This document shows, piece after piece, positions 54,514 through 63,651 of a stretch of DNA of 64,000 bases. The first letter of the stretch is position 1. The number at the start of each line of letters is the position of its first letter. Source of the stretch: CAIVAT01 sp964473485 (GTDB lineage Bacteria > Bacteroidota > Bacteroidia > Bacteroidales > FEN-979). The stretch covers positions 1-64,000 of the forward strand of contig CAYYPH010000023.1 of NCBI GenBank assembly GCA_964473485.1. The letters run 5' to 3'. A program made the position numbers and the translations under genes. Below the pieces are notes generated by a model, which did not search any database, was not told where the DNA came from, and saw only the letters and a program-made list of their open reading frames with translations.

Positions 54514-56028
54514 ATGACCACAGGATTAAGCGAACAGGAATCCATCCGGCGAAATTCATTGAATGAACTGATCAGGCTTGGAATCAACCCCTATCCCCCC
54601 GATACTTTCGAAGTGAATGTGAAGGCGGCCGACATCAAACTCAATTTCCCGGCCGACAATACCCTTTACCAGGACGTGAGCATTGCCGGGCGCATCATGA
54701 GCCGCCGGATCATGGGAGCCGCCTCGTTTGTTGAACTGCAGGACGAAAGCGGCAGGATTCAGTTGTATATCAAACGCGATGATATCTGCAGCGGCGAAGA
54801 CAAGACCCTGTACAACACCGTCTTCAAGAAACTGCTCGATATTGGCGACCATATCGGTGTAACCGGCTTTGTTTTCATTACCCAGATGGGCGAGATCACC
54901 ATCCATGTGCGCTCCCTGGCGCTGCTCTCGAAGTCGCTCCGCCCTTTGCCAATCGTCAAGGAAAAGGAAGACGCCGTGTTCGATGCCTTTACCGATCCCG
55001 AGCAGCGTTACCGCATGCGGTATGTCGACCTGATCGTCAACCCCGAAGTGAGGGATGTTTTTGTGAAACGCAACCGGCTGATCAACTCCATGCGCAGCTT
55101 CCTGGATGCGAAGTCGTACCTGGAGGTTGAGACACCGATCCTGCAACCGCTTTATGGCGGCGCCGCTGCCCGTCCGTTCAAGACGCAGCACAACACCCTC
55201 GACATGACCCTTTACCTGCGCATCGCCAACGAACTTTATCTCAAACGGCTTATCGTGGGGGGCTATAGCGGGGTGTACGAATTCTCGAAAGATTTCAGGA
55301 ATGAAGGGATGGACCGCTTTCACAACCCCGAATTCACCCAGATGGAACTGTACGTGGCCTACAAGGATTACGAGTGGATGATGGACCTGGTGGAGGAGAT
55401 GGTGGAGAAGATCGCCCTCGACCTGCACGGTGACACCCGGGTGCAGGTAGGATCGAACCTGATCGATTTCAGGCGCCCCTGGAAACGGTTCACCATGTAT
55501 GAGGTGATAGAACATTACACCGGGGTAAGCATCGGGGACAAGACCGAGGAGGAGCTTGTGAAGATTGCTCACGACCTTCATGTTCCGATCGACAAGACCA
55601 TGGCCAAGGGCAAGATCATCGACCAGATCTTCGGCGAGAAATGCGAACCTTTCCTAATTCAACCCACTTTCATCACCGATTATCCCGTTGAGATGTCGCC
55701 GCTAGCCAAGAAACACCGGAGCAAGCCGGGGCTGGTAGAACGGTTCGAAGCCATCTGTAACGGCAAGGAACTCTGCAATGCTTTTTCGGAACTCAACGAC
55801 CCGATCGACCAGCGGGAGCGCTTTGAGGCGCAGCTCGAGCTGGGGAAACGCGGCGATGATGAGTCGATGGTACTCGATGAGGATTTCCTGCGCTCGCTCG
55901 AGTTTGGCATGCCTCCGACCGCCGGCCTTGGTATCGGTATCGACCGCCTGACCATGATCATGACCAACTCGGCCTCTATCCAGGATGTGATCTTCTTCCC
56001 GCAGATGCGACCGGAAAAAAGAGTGTGA
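54514..56028 (+). CDS. lysS: Lysyl-tRNA synthetase, class II
   Basis: This 504-residue enzyme has the N-terminal OB anticodon-binding domain (GRIMSRRIMGAASFVELQD near 58), class II motif 2 (FSKDFRNEGMD near 252) and motif 3 (GLGIGIDRLTM near 470). ATG 54514 is chosen over TTG 54508, as family homology starts there. It is followed by a strong terminator. Confidence 0.97.
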   Translation: MTTGLSEQESIRRNSLNELIRLGINPYPPDTFEVNVKAADIKLNFPADNTLYQDVSIAGRIMSRRIMGAASFVELQDESGRIQLYIKRDDICSGEDKTLYNTVFKKLLDIGDHIGVTGFVFITQMGEITIHVRSLALLSKSLRPLPIVKEKEDAVFDAFTDPEQRYRMRYVDLIVNPEVRDVFVKRNRLINSMRSFLDAKSYLEVETPILQPLYGGAAARPFKTQHNTLDMTLYLRIANELYLKRLIVGGYSGVYEFSKDFRNEGMDRFHNPEFTQMELYVAYKDYEWMMDLVEEMVEKIALDLHGDTRVQVGSNLIDFRRPWKRFTMYEVIEHYTGVSIGDKTEEELVKIAHDLHVPIDKTMAKGKIIDQIFGEKCEPFLIQPTFITDYPVEMSPLAKKHRSKPGLVERFEAICNGKELCNAFSELNDPIDQRERFEAQLELGKRGDDESMVLDEDFLRSLEFGMPPTAGLGIGIDRLTMIMTNSASIQDVIFFPQMRPEKRV

Positions 56029-56050
56029 CCCTTTCTAACCAGGAGAGCTG

Positions 56051-56101
56051 AAAAAGGAACAGCCGGTAACCCCTGAGGGTGCCGGCTGTTCCTTTTTTTT
56101 T
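56051..56101. terminator. Bidirectional terminator between lysS and deiminase gene
   Basis: An 11-bp stem (GGAACAGCCGG at 56056-56066 with CCGGCTGTTCC at 56082-56092) carries a second inner stem (ACCC/GGGT) and is followed by nine T residues. On the other strand five T residues follow it. It serves both converging genes. Confidence 0.92.
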
Positions 56102-56136
56102 CGTTCCGACGTAATGCGAATCTGACGGATTGCCTG

Positions 56137-58182
56137 TTACCGGATCAGCACCAGTTTTCTGACCTCGATCTGGTCGTTTATGGTCAGCCTGCATAAATAG
56201 ATGCCGCCCGGCACCGGGTTGCCCGCCCGGGTTGTTCCGTTCCATGTAAACGCATGAACGCCTGCGGAAAGATTGCCATTGAAGAGGGATGAAACCATTT
56301 GTCCGGATGCATCCAGAATTTCGATTTTAACGGTTGCCGGTTGACTGGTTATGACCGGTATTTTTGTTTCAGCAACGAACGGGTTGGGCGAAGGTGAACC
56401 AAGGCGACCCGCAGAAGGCCGTTGATCGATGCCCGACAGCAGATCGGGGTTGACCATGATGATGACATGGTAGTCGCCGGCAGACGAGGTGAATTTCAGG
56501 CTGTCGACAATAAAATCGGCTGCGGCGTAAAGGTTGAGAGGAAGAATCATTCTCACCCTGACCGCCACGCTGTTGCCCGGGAAAACGATGGTCGGCAGGG
56601 AGCTGACCGACATGGAATCGACATACCAGGGAGCGGCCATCCCGTTTTGCTGTATTGTATTCAGTACCACGTAGTCGGGCAGAAAATTACTCAGCTGAGT
56701 GATCTTGCCGTACATGCAGTCTTCGGGTGTGATAAACCACAGGGTGTCGGGCACCGGTGAAAGAGTGGTATAGGTCGTTGTAAAGCTGAATGGATCCGCC
56801 GGCCCCATAAACGGCAGGGTCTCATGCCTGCCCGATTCGTCAGCGGCTGACAGGTAATACTCAATGGTACTTCCGGCGGGTTGTTTCGGTATGTATCCCC
56901 GGTAAAGCTGGCCGAAAAAGTGGAACATGGTGACCTGCTGGTAATTTCCTCCATTGACCCGGTAGTGGATCCTTACAGAATCGGCGATGACCGGCTGCAG
57001 GCTCGAAGCAATGATCTGGGCTGTTACCTGGTAGTCATGTTCGCAGGGCTGGATACCTGTGATAGGGATGTGCCGTATGTAGAGAAGGCCAATGTCGGCG
57101 ATCCCCATTACCCGGCAATGCAATGCGTCGGTGGAAAGCCACGGGGTGGATGGCTGGCCAGTGAACCCGATGACTGTATACCCGGGCATGGCCGCCTCGT
57201 AAACCGCTTTCGCGCTATCGTCCCAGGCTGAATTCATGAAGGGGACCAGCACCTTGTTGTTCAGGATCACGGAGTTCGAATATGGCTGATCCTGTGGGGT
57301 CTTGACCCTGAACACCCGGTAGTTGTATCCATACGAACAGGTCTGCTGCGACCAGTAGGCGGCTGCCGATTCCAGGGCGTTATACTCGGGATCGCTGGGC
57401 AGTGTCTGCCTGATCAGGATCTTGTCGGGAGCCAGAAATTTGGCCCAGCAATCGATATGATCGATGGTGGAGGAGATATTGGGGTCGGGGACCACCCGGA
57501 ATGTATCTATCCCGAGGTAGTTGAACATTCTATCATTGATCTGCGCCGGGGTCTGCGTGGGGTTCTCGTCGTATACCAGGTCGGTGGAGGAGCCAACCCC
57601 CAGGCCGTCGCACATGTAGTTGCCGCCTGTCTGGATCACATTCATGCCGTACCAGGGTATCCCCAGCATGCCGGCCATCAGCTTCGGAATCTCATCATCG
57701 TTGGGGCGGGGCCTGTTGTAGGGGAAATCAACGATGCCCACCTGGCCTGAACTGTCGGTCTCGAACCAGGGGCCGTAATCGCGCGTCCAGTAGCTGTCGG
57801 TAGGGGCGATCAGAAAATCGCAATGACTGGTGTCGACGCCATTGGCGATATATTGGTTTAAAACCGTGTTTTTTTGTGCCTGGCTGGCCACAATGGTGGT
57901 CACGTTTGCATCGCTTGCCATCTCTTTGATGAGCGCCATCGGAATTCCGAAAGGATAACGGATAAGCGCACCCTGCATGCGGTCGAATTCAGCCACGTTT
58001 CTCACCGGGCCGGCAGGCGGGTCGGTTTCAACGAATCCCCGGCCTATCTCATGCCGGCGGGCGGCTTCCTCAGGCGTCATTTCATGCCTGAGCAGAGGTT
58101 GTTCCTTGTTAGGTAGATCCTGTCCATCAACAAGAAAAGGTGCCATAACGAGCAGGAACAGTAAGAAGCAGATCTTTGGCAT
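56137..58182 (-). CDS. Secreted peptidylarginine deiminase (PPAD-like) with T9SS domain
   Basis: This 681-residue protein has a signal peptide (about 1-20) and a catalytic domain of the Porphyromonas-type deiminase family. The PPAD catalytic and substrate residues, numbered from memory of that enzyme (W127, D130, R152, R154, H236, D238, N297, C351), have counterparts W132, D135, R157, R159, H242, D244, N303 and C356. Motifs include YWTRDYGPWF, NRPRPNDDE, DHIDCWAKFL and TDALHCR. An immunoglobulin-like domain follows (about 390-460). An unrecognised region of about 100 residues comes next, then a T9SS sorting domain (NPFVAETKI, GGIYLCRL). It should convert arginine to citrulline outside the cell. 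It is about 125 residues longer than PPAD. Confidence 0.92.
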   Translation of the reverse strand: MPKICFLLFLLVMAPFLVDGQDLPNKEQPLLRHEMTPEEAARRHEIGRGFVETDPPAGPVRNVAEFDRMQGALIRYPFGIPMALIKEMASDANVTTIVASQAQKNTVLNQYIANGVDTSHCDFLIAPTDSYWTRDYGPWFETDSSGQVGIVDFPYNRPRPNDDEIPKLMAGMLGIPWYGMNVIQTGGNYMCDGLGVGSSTDLVYDENPTQTPAQINDRMFNYLGIDTFRVVPDPNISSTIDHIDCWAKFLAPDKILIRQTLPSDPEYNALESAAAYWSQQTCSYGYNYRVFRVKTPQDQPYSNSVILNNKVLVPFMNSAWDDSAKAVYEAAMPGYTVIGFTGQPSTPWLSTDALHCRVMGIADIGLLYIRHIPITGIQPCEHDYQVTAQIIASSLQPVIADSVRIHYRVNGGNYQQVTMFHFFGQLYRGYIPKQPAGSTIEYYLSAADESGRHETLPFMGPADPFSFTTTYTTLSPVPDTLWFITPEDCMYGKITQLSNFLPDYVVLNTIQQNGMAAPWYVDSMSVSSLPTIVFPGNSVAVRVRMILPLNLYAAADFIVDSLKFTSSAGDYHVIIMVNPDLLSGIDQRPSAGRLGSPSPNPFVAETKIPVITSQPATVKIEILDASGQMVSSLFNGNLSAGVHAFTWNGTTRAGNPVPGGIYLCRLTINDQIEVRKLVLIR

Positions 58183-58202
58183 AGGGCAGAAGGTTGGTGA
58201 GG

Positions 58203-58231
58203 CAAAGGTAACATTTTTACAGTTCTTCCAA
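58203..58231 (-). promoter_or_regulatory. Promoter for the deiminase gene
   Basis: On the minus strand TTG (58231-58229), 18 bases, then TACCTTTG (58210-58203) followed by C. It ends 20 bases before the ATG at 58182. It is back to back with a promoter element for the cation exporter. Confidence 0.6.
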
Positions 58232-58237
58232 AATGGC

Positions 58238-58245
58238 TAAATTTG
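58238..58245 (+). promoter_or_regulatory. -7 element for cation exporter
   Basis: TAAATTTG matches TAnnTTTG and ends 16 bases before the ATG at 58262. No -33 TTG was found. Confidence 0.45.
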
Positions 58246-58261
58246 GCGAAAATTAACCGGC

Positions 58262-59116
58262 ATGAACAAGAAAGTCCGGGTTGCACGGCTGTCGATCCTC
58301 TCCAATACCTTCCTGATCATCATCAAAGTGGTGATAGGGTTTATTACCGGATCGGTCAGCATCATCTCCGAAGCCATCCACTCGCTGATGGACCTTCTGG
58401 CCTCGATCATTGCCTTTTTCTCGGTCAGGATATCCGATGCGCCCGCCGATTCCAGGCATCCATACGGGCATGGCAAGTTCGAAAACATCTCGGGGGTGCT
58501 CGAGGCCCTGCTGATCTTTATCGCCGCGATCTGGATCATCTACGAAGCAATCCATAAAATCATCCACCCTGCTACCGTTGAAAAGATCGGTTTTGGATTT
58601 GCGGTGATGGTGGTATCGGCCCTGGTCAATGTTTTCGTTTCACGAAAACTTTACAGGGTTTCGCGCGAAACCGACTCCATAGCGCTTGAAGCGGATGCCC
58701 TGCACCTGAAGACCGATGTGTATACCTCTGCCGGCGTTGCCATCGGGTTGCTTATCATGTGGATCAGCGGGATTCATATGGTCGACCCGATCATCGCCAT
58801 CCTGGTCGCATTGCTTATCCTGAAGGAATCCTATGAACTCTTCATGAAGGCCTATGCCCCCTTGCTTGATCATGCACTCCCGGAAAGCGAGATCGAAACG
58901 ATCACTGCGGTGATTCAGGAACATTGCACCCGGGATATGTCGTTTCATAACCTCAGAACACGAAAGGCGGGAAATTTCAGGTATATCGACTTTCACCTGA
59001 ACCTTGATCCGGAAATGACGGTCGGGGCTGCCCATAAGCTTTGCGACCGGATCGAAGATGACCTCAGGAAGAAGATCCCCAACTCGGAAGTGACCATCCA
59101 TGTGGAAAACCTTTAA
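58262..59116 (+). CDS. Cation diffusion facilitator family transporter
   Basis: This 284-residue inner-membrane exporter has six membrane segments. Metal-binding pairs are visible as HSLMD (about residue 40) in TM2 and HLKTD (about 150) in TM5, with the conserved RHPYGHGKFE between. A cytoplasmic C-terminal domain follows (about 205-284). Substrate is probably Zn2+, Fe2+ or Mn2+, which cannot be separated from sequence by eye. It is divergent from the deiminase gene. Confidence 0.93.
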   Translation: MNKKVRVARLSILSNTFLIIIKVVIGFITGSVSIISEAIHSLMDLLASIIAFFSVRISDAPADSRHPYGHGKFENISGVLEALLIFIAAIWIIYEAIHKIIHPATVEKIGFGFAVMVVSALVNVFVSRKLYRVSRETDSIALEADALHLKTDVYTSAGVAIGLLIMWISGIHMVDPIIAILVALLILKESYELFMKAYAPLLDHALPESEIETITAVIQEHCTRDMSFHNLRTRKAGNFRYIDFHLNLDPEMTVGAAHKLCDRIEDDLRKKIPNSEVTIHVENL

Positions 59117-59182
59117 AATAATTTCCCGTTTTTTCAGTTATATAACTACAAACAGATCAACAACATTATCAAAATTGTTTGC

Positions 59183-60982
59183 ATGATTTTCAGACTTCTC
59201 CCCCCTGTCATCCTTACCCTTACTTTTTTTTTGATTCAACAACCGCTATCCGCCCAGGATTCGATCCGGATTGACACATTGATAAAAAGACCGGCCATCA
59301 TCGAAGATGATCCTGTGATCGGCATGCTCGACAGCCTTGCAAGTCTTAAAATCTTTGAAGATGCCGAATTCCCGAACGCCGGCCAATATCAGAACTGGAG
59401 CACTTACAACGATACCGACATCCCCTGGTTTTCCGATTCCGTCTATTTTGACCGGATCAGTAAAATGAATGTCGGATCTCCCTTTGAATATGTTTACAAT
59501 GGGGAGGTTAAAAAATTCATTGATTTGTATGCCGTTAAGAAACGGAAACTCACCGCCCGCATTCTCGGTCTTTCCCAGATCTATTTTCCGCTGTTCGAGG
59601 AGCAGCTCGACAAGTTTGATATGCCCCTCGAGCTGAAATACCTTGCCGTGATTGAATCGGCGTTGAATCCCGTAGCCAATTCCAGGGCTGGTGCAAAGGG
59701 CTTGTGGCAGTTCATGTACGGCACCGGAAAAGTTTACGGGCTCAAGGTGAGCAGCTATGTCGACGACCGCTTTGACCCGTACAAATCGACCATCGCCGCC
59801 TGCGAACACCTCACCGACCTTTATGATATCTATGGAAACTGGTCACTTGCCCTTGCTGCATATAATTCGGGAGCCGGCAATGTGAACAAGGCTATCAGGA
59901 GGGCTGGGGGTGTCAAGAACTTCTGGATGTTACAGAAATTCCTTCCGAAGGAGACCCGTTCATATGTGCCTGCCTTTATCGCAGCCAGCTATGTCATGAC
60001 TTACAGCAACGAACATAAGATATTCCCGGTCGACCCGGGCATCCTCTATTACGAGGTCGACACTGTTACCGCCATTAACCCGTTGTCGTTCGACCAGATA
60101 TCGGAGATGCTGAACATCCCGATGGAAGAGATCCGTTTCCTGAATCCCTCCTTCAAGCATGGTTTTATTCCTGCCACTCCCGAAAATCCTTACAAGATCA
60201 GGCTTCGCAAGAAATACATCGGCAACTATATCAACAACGAAAAGGCGCTCTATGCCTATCGCACCCGGGGCGGAATGGCCCAGGATTCACTGCTGAAACT
60301 GGTCTACAACAACTACCGCGAAACCGAGCTTTATACCGTAAAAAGCGGTGAGACCATGTCGTCGGTGGCAAAAAAGTTCAGGATGACAGTAACCGAGCTC
60401 AAACAGCTGAATGGCTTCAGGACCAACACCCTGAAACCGAAAAAGAAGATCATGGTCTATTCAAAATCTGCCCCCAGGCCGATGACCTCAGCCTATGTGC
60501 CGGTGCCTTTGAAAAAAGATACTACGGGGAGACCTGCCGACAGCCAGGCGCGGAAAATTGATACGACAAATGCCCGGGTTCAGGAGGTGGCTGATGAAAG
60601 GCCACCGGCCGTTCATACGGTCCGGAGCGGCGAGAGCTTAGGTTCTATAGCATCGCGTTACAAATGCACAGTCAGCGACCTGATGACATGGAATTCACTG
60701 AAAAGTTCGAAAATCATGGTGGGGCAAAAACTAAAAATAAACAAACCTGCCGGGACTGCTGTTACGGGCTCCAAAGCGGCTCCCACGGCCACCGCCGCAA
60801 AAAAAACCACCACACAAAAAACGACCTCCCAAAAATTTGTCTATTATACCATCCAGTCGGGCGATAACCTCTGGGATATAGCCGATAAATTCAATGTCAC
60901 TGTTTCCCAGATCAAATCAATCAACGGTATTCAAAATGTAAAGCGTTTAATGCCCGGTCAGAAGATCAAGATCCCCAAATAA
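59183..60982 (+). CDS. Lytic transglycosylase with three LysM domains (MltD-like)
   Basis: This 599-residue protein has a signal peptide (about 1-25, ending LSAQ). The SLT catalytic domain starts near 150, with E158 in AVIESALNP, followed by GAKGLWQFM and AAYNSGAGNV. Three LysM peptidoglycan-binding repeats follow (about 390-432, 475-517 and 555-598). A Thr/Ala/Lys-rich linker separates the last two. It cleaves glycan strands of peptidoglycan. It is followed by the DUF2147 gene after 16 bases. Confidence 0.94.
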   Translation: MIFRLLPPVILTLTFFLIQQPLSAQDSIRIDTLIKRPAIIEDDPVIGMLDSLASLKIFEDAEFPNAGQYQNWSTYNDTDIPWFSDSVYFDRISKMNVGSPFEYVYNGEVKKFIDLYAVKKRKLTARILGLSQIYFPLFEEQLDKFDMPLELKYLAVIESALNPVANSRAGAKGLWQFMYGTGKVYGLKVSSYVDDRFDPYKSTIAACEHLTDLYDIYGNWSLALAAYNSGAGNVNKAIRRAGGVKNFWMLQKFLPKETRSYVPAFIAASYVMTYSNEHKIFPVDPGILYYEVDTVTAINPLSFDQISEMLNIPMEEIRFLNPSFKHGFIPATPENPYKIRLRKKYIGNYINNEKALYAYRTRGGMAQDSLLKLVYNNYRETELYTVKSGETMSSVAKKFRMTVTELKQLNGFRTNTLKPKKKIMVYSKSAPRPMTSAYVPVPLKKDTTGRPADSQARKIDTTNARVQEVADERPPAVHTVRSGESLGSIASRYKCTVSDLMTWNSLKSSKIMVGQKLKINKPAGTAVTGSKAAPTATAAKKTTTQKTTSQKFVYYTIQSGDNLWDIADKFNVTVSQIKSINGIQNVKRLMPGQKIKIPK

Positions 60983-60998
60983 TCAAAAACAAAAATCC

Positions 60999-61460
60999 AT
61001 GAAGAAATCAGTTACATCATTATTAATCCTTATTCTGGTTGCCTTGTGGGCGGTTACCGGAACAGCACAGACCCATAAGCCCGACGACATCATCGGAACC
61101 TGGCTCAACCAGGAAGCAACCGGGAAGGTGACCATTTACAAGGAAAACGGAAAATATTTCGGCAAGCTGGTGTGGCTTCGCACACCCCTCGATTCGCTGA
61201 CCGGGAAGCCCCGTACCGACAAGGAAAATCCCGATCCTAAACTTAAGAACAATCCGATCATCGGGCTGGTCAACCTGAAGGATTTCACCTTCGACGGCAA
61301 GGAGGAGTGGTCAGGCGGAACCATCTACGATCCGAAAAACGGCAAGACCTACAAATGCTACATCCGGTTCGAGTCTGCCAATAAGTTGAAAATCAGAGGG
61401 TATGTAGGCGTTTCGATGCTGGGCCGCAATACCTACTGGACCAAGTCGACCCCGCCGTGA
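60999..61460 (+). CDS. DUF2147 envelope protein
   Basis: This 153-residue protein has a signal peptide of about 24 residues (ending GTAQ) and one DUF2147 domain, recognisable by DDIIGTWLNQEATGKVTIY and EEWSGGTIYDPKNGKTY. The family forms a small beta-barrel of unknown role. It probably shares a transcript with the upstream transglycosylase. Confidence 0.9.
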   Translation: MKKSVTSLLILILVALWAVTGTAQTHKPDDIIGTWLNQEATGKVTIYKENGKYFGKLVWLRTPLDSLTGKPRTDKENPDPKLKNNPIIGLVNLKDFTFDGKEEWSGGTIYDPKNGKTYKCYIRFESANKLKIRGYVGVSMLGRNTYWTKSTPP

Positions 61461-61528
61461 TGAATGGCATTGTACTTGCAAAGCCAGACCTGAAAGTTGA
61501 AATGCCGGCGTATTAACAGTCTGCGTCT

Positions 61529-61795
61529 GTGAACCGTTTGAACAGCATCAAACCCGCCGTAAGCCGCCGAACCCTGTTGCTTATCGCAGCCATTGTATAT
61601 CCATGTGCGTTTTCATTTTTTAATGTAAGGAGCTACCTTATAATGGTGCTGATGATCGGCGGGGGTATCCTGCTGCGACAACTTGATGTGATTGAGAAAG
61701 AACACCTGAACACCTTTTTCGTGACCATGGGAATTCCCCTGCTCATCTCCGCCGGGCGTTTTTACTATGCCTGGGCCACTGATGCGCCTGCCTGA
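61529..61795 (+). CDS. Small membrane protein, unknown function
   Basis: This 88-residue protein has two or three membrane segments (about 16-32, 36-50, 62-80). No family was recognised. GTG at 61529 is the likely start. It lies between the DUF2147 gene and the MltF-like gene in the same direction. Confidence 0.6.
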   Translation: MNRLNSIKPAVSRRTLLLIAAIVYPCAFSFFNVRSYLIMVLMIGGGILLRQLDVIEKEHLNTFFVTMGIPLLISAGRFYYAWATDAPA

Positions 61796-61886
61796 ACAGG
61801 TGTGGTGATCTTCAGGGTTACTTTTCCGGTATGTATTCGCATATCTTTTTGTAACTTTACCGCGGAAAGGGAACTAAATCAACATA

Positions 61887-63314
61887 TTGAATAAAAAATC
61901 ACAGCGTTTCAGCATCATCAGGGCCACCTTTTATGGTCTGGTCGTCCTGGGGATTGCCTTCTGGATCACGTGGAAGTTATTCGACCGCGAGGAGGTACGG
62001 AAGGATTCACTGCGCCGGATCCGTGAACGGGGATACCTGATCGCCCTTACCGACAGAAACACCCTGAATTACTTTGTATACCGCGGCGAACCCATGGGGT
62101 ACCAGCTAGCCCTGCTTGAGTCGTTTGCCCGGCATCTGGGCGTGCCATTGCGGATCATCGCCGACAACAATATCAACAGACTTGACTATTACCTCAGCTA
62201 TCATGCAGCCGACCTGATAGCGCTCAACATCCCCGTTACGCATCACGGCCGAAGGGAGGTCAGTTTTTCGGCGCCCTTCGGGGAGACAAGGCTGGTGCTG
62301 GTACAAAAGAAACCCGATCCCGGAAAAAAGGATTCAACGCCGCTGATCAAATCACTTAAGGCGTTTCCCGCCGATACCGTATTTGTACGTCAGAACCCAT
62401 ATCTGGCCTCCATCTATCATGTGTTTTACAAGGAGACAGAGCGGCGGGCCATACTGAAGGAGGTAACCGGGGTAAGCCAGGAAGACCTGGTGAGGCAGGT
62501 TTCCGAAGGGATTATCCGTTTCGCGGTGGTACAGGAGAACGTGGCCATGGTGCTCAGGCGGCATTATTATAACCTCGACCTTTCGGTGCTCGCCTTTCCC
62601 CTTTTTTCTTACGGATGGGCCGTCAGCCAGCACTCTGATTCGCTGAGGCGCGAGATCGATGACTGGCTGAAGGAGTTCAGAAATACCAGGGCTTACAGGC
62701 AGCTTTATCTCGACTATTTCGACAACCAGCGCGTGGTTAATTTTATCCGCAGTGACTTCAGTACCTTTTTCGGAAAAAAACTATCACCATACGACGACGC
62801 CATCCGCCAGGCAAGCCGCATTGTAAACTGGGACTGGAGGCTGGTGGCTTCGCTTATCTACGAGGAATCGAATTTCAGGCCCGGCCAGGTTTCGCACCGC
62901 AATGCCAGCGGGCTGATGCAGCTCATGCCTGAAACCGCAGCAAAGGTTGGCATCGACAGCCTGTCATCGCCGGCGCAGCAGATCGCTGGCGGCGTGAAAT
63001 ACCTCCGGTATCTCGACAAACAATTGCCGGCAGAGATTACAAGCCCTGCTGAACGCATCCATTTTGTGCTGGCTGCCTATAATGTGGGGATAGGCCGGGT
63101 AATGGCGGCCAGGTCGCGTGCGGCACAGTACGGAAAAGACAAGAACCGCTGGAACCGCCATGTCGATTATTACCTTCTTCGCCGTTCAAAAAAGGACCCC
63201 CACGGCATTCCCGAAACCCCCGGCAGTTTCCCGCTCGACCACAAGACCGAGGGCTTTGTGGATGATATCATTACGCGGTATTTTCACTACCGGAACCTGG
63301 TTCCGTTACTGTAG
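61887..63314 (+). CDS. MltF-like lytic transglycosylase
   Basis: This 475-residue membrane-anchored enzyme has a TM at about residues 13-30, a periplasmic solute-binding domain (about 40-280, LRRIRERGYLIALTD) and a C-terminal SLT domain. The catalytic Glu is E327 in YEESNF, and LMQLMPETA follows. This two-domain layout is that of MltF. The start is TTG at 61887, behind a GGAAAGGGAA ribosome site. Its stop codon TAG is part of the first unit of a downstream heptamer array. Confidence 0.93.
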   Translation: MNKKSQRFSIIRATFYGLVVLGIAFWITWKLFDREEVRKDSLRRIRERGYLIALTDRNTLNYFVYRGEPMGYQLALLESFARHLGVPLRIIADNNINRLDYYLSYHAADLIALNIPVTHHGRREVSFSAPFGETRLVLVQKKPDPGKKDSTPLIKSLKAFPADTVFVRQNPYLASIYHVFYKETERRAILKEVTGVSQEDLVRQVSEGIIRFAVVQENVAMVLRRHYYNLDLSVLAFPLFSYGWAVSQHSDSLRREIDDWLKEFRNTRAYRQLYLDYFDNQRVVNFIRSDFSTFFGKKLSPYDDAIRQASRIVNWDWRLVASLIYEESNFRPGQVSHRNASGLMQLMPETAAKVGIDSLSSPAQQIAGGVKYLRYLDKQLPAEITSPAERIHFVLAAYNVGIGRVMAARSRAAQYGKDKNRWNRHVDYYLLRRSKKDPHGIPETPGSFPLDHKTEGFVDDIITRYFHYRNLVPLL

Positions 63315-63426
63315 ACTGTAGACCGTGGGCCGTAGGCCGTGGACTGTAGACCGTGGGTCGTGGGCCGTGGACTGTAGACCGTAGGCCGTGGACTGTAGTC
63401 CGTGAGGCGTGGGCCGTAGGCCGTGG
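63308..63426. repeat. Array of seventeen heptanucleotide units
   Basis: Seventeen contiguous 7-base units follow the degenerate form RCYGTRG, mainly ACTGTAG, ACCGTGG, GCCGTAG and GCCGTGG; units 8, 14 and 15 deviate at one or two positions. The first unit contains the stop codon of the MltF-like gene. Between this array and the next gene (63427-63651) no other feature was recognised. Confidence 0.9.
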
Positions 63427-63651
63427 GGTTTGGATTGTTGACAATAATTTCGTAGTATAGTTCCAATGTTGTTGATGATTGACAGTGGCTGGTTTTTGTT
63501 AACACAGCTTATTGTCACTGGCATGTGTCATCAATTCCGTTCAAAGAGATTGTCGCAGATGGTCGATAAAAAAGTGGGTGTTGAATTGGATTTTTTTTAA
63601 GCATAAACTTCACTTTCTTTGATTTTGTGGATTAATCCTAAACGGGTTATT

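Noticed and set aside
54556..55581. 341-residue minus-strand open frame opposite lysS
   Set aside because: lysS has all class II synthetase motifs; the antisense frame is a shadow.
63308..63426. CRISPR array
   Set aside because: The units are contiguous 7-mers with no spacers and there are no cas genes.
63287..63524. Repetitive minus-strand open frames with Pro/Tyr/Ser repeats
   Set aside because: They are translations of the heptanucleotide array, whose period keeps frames open.
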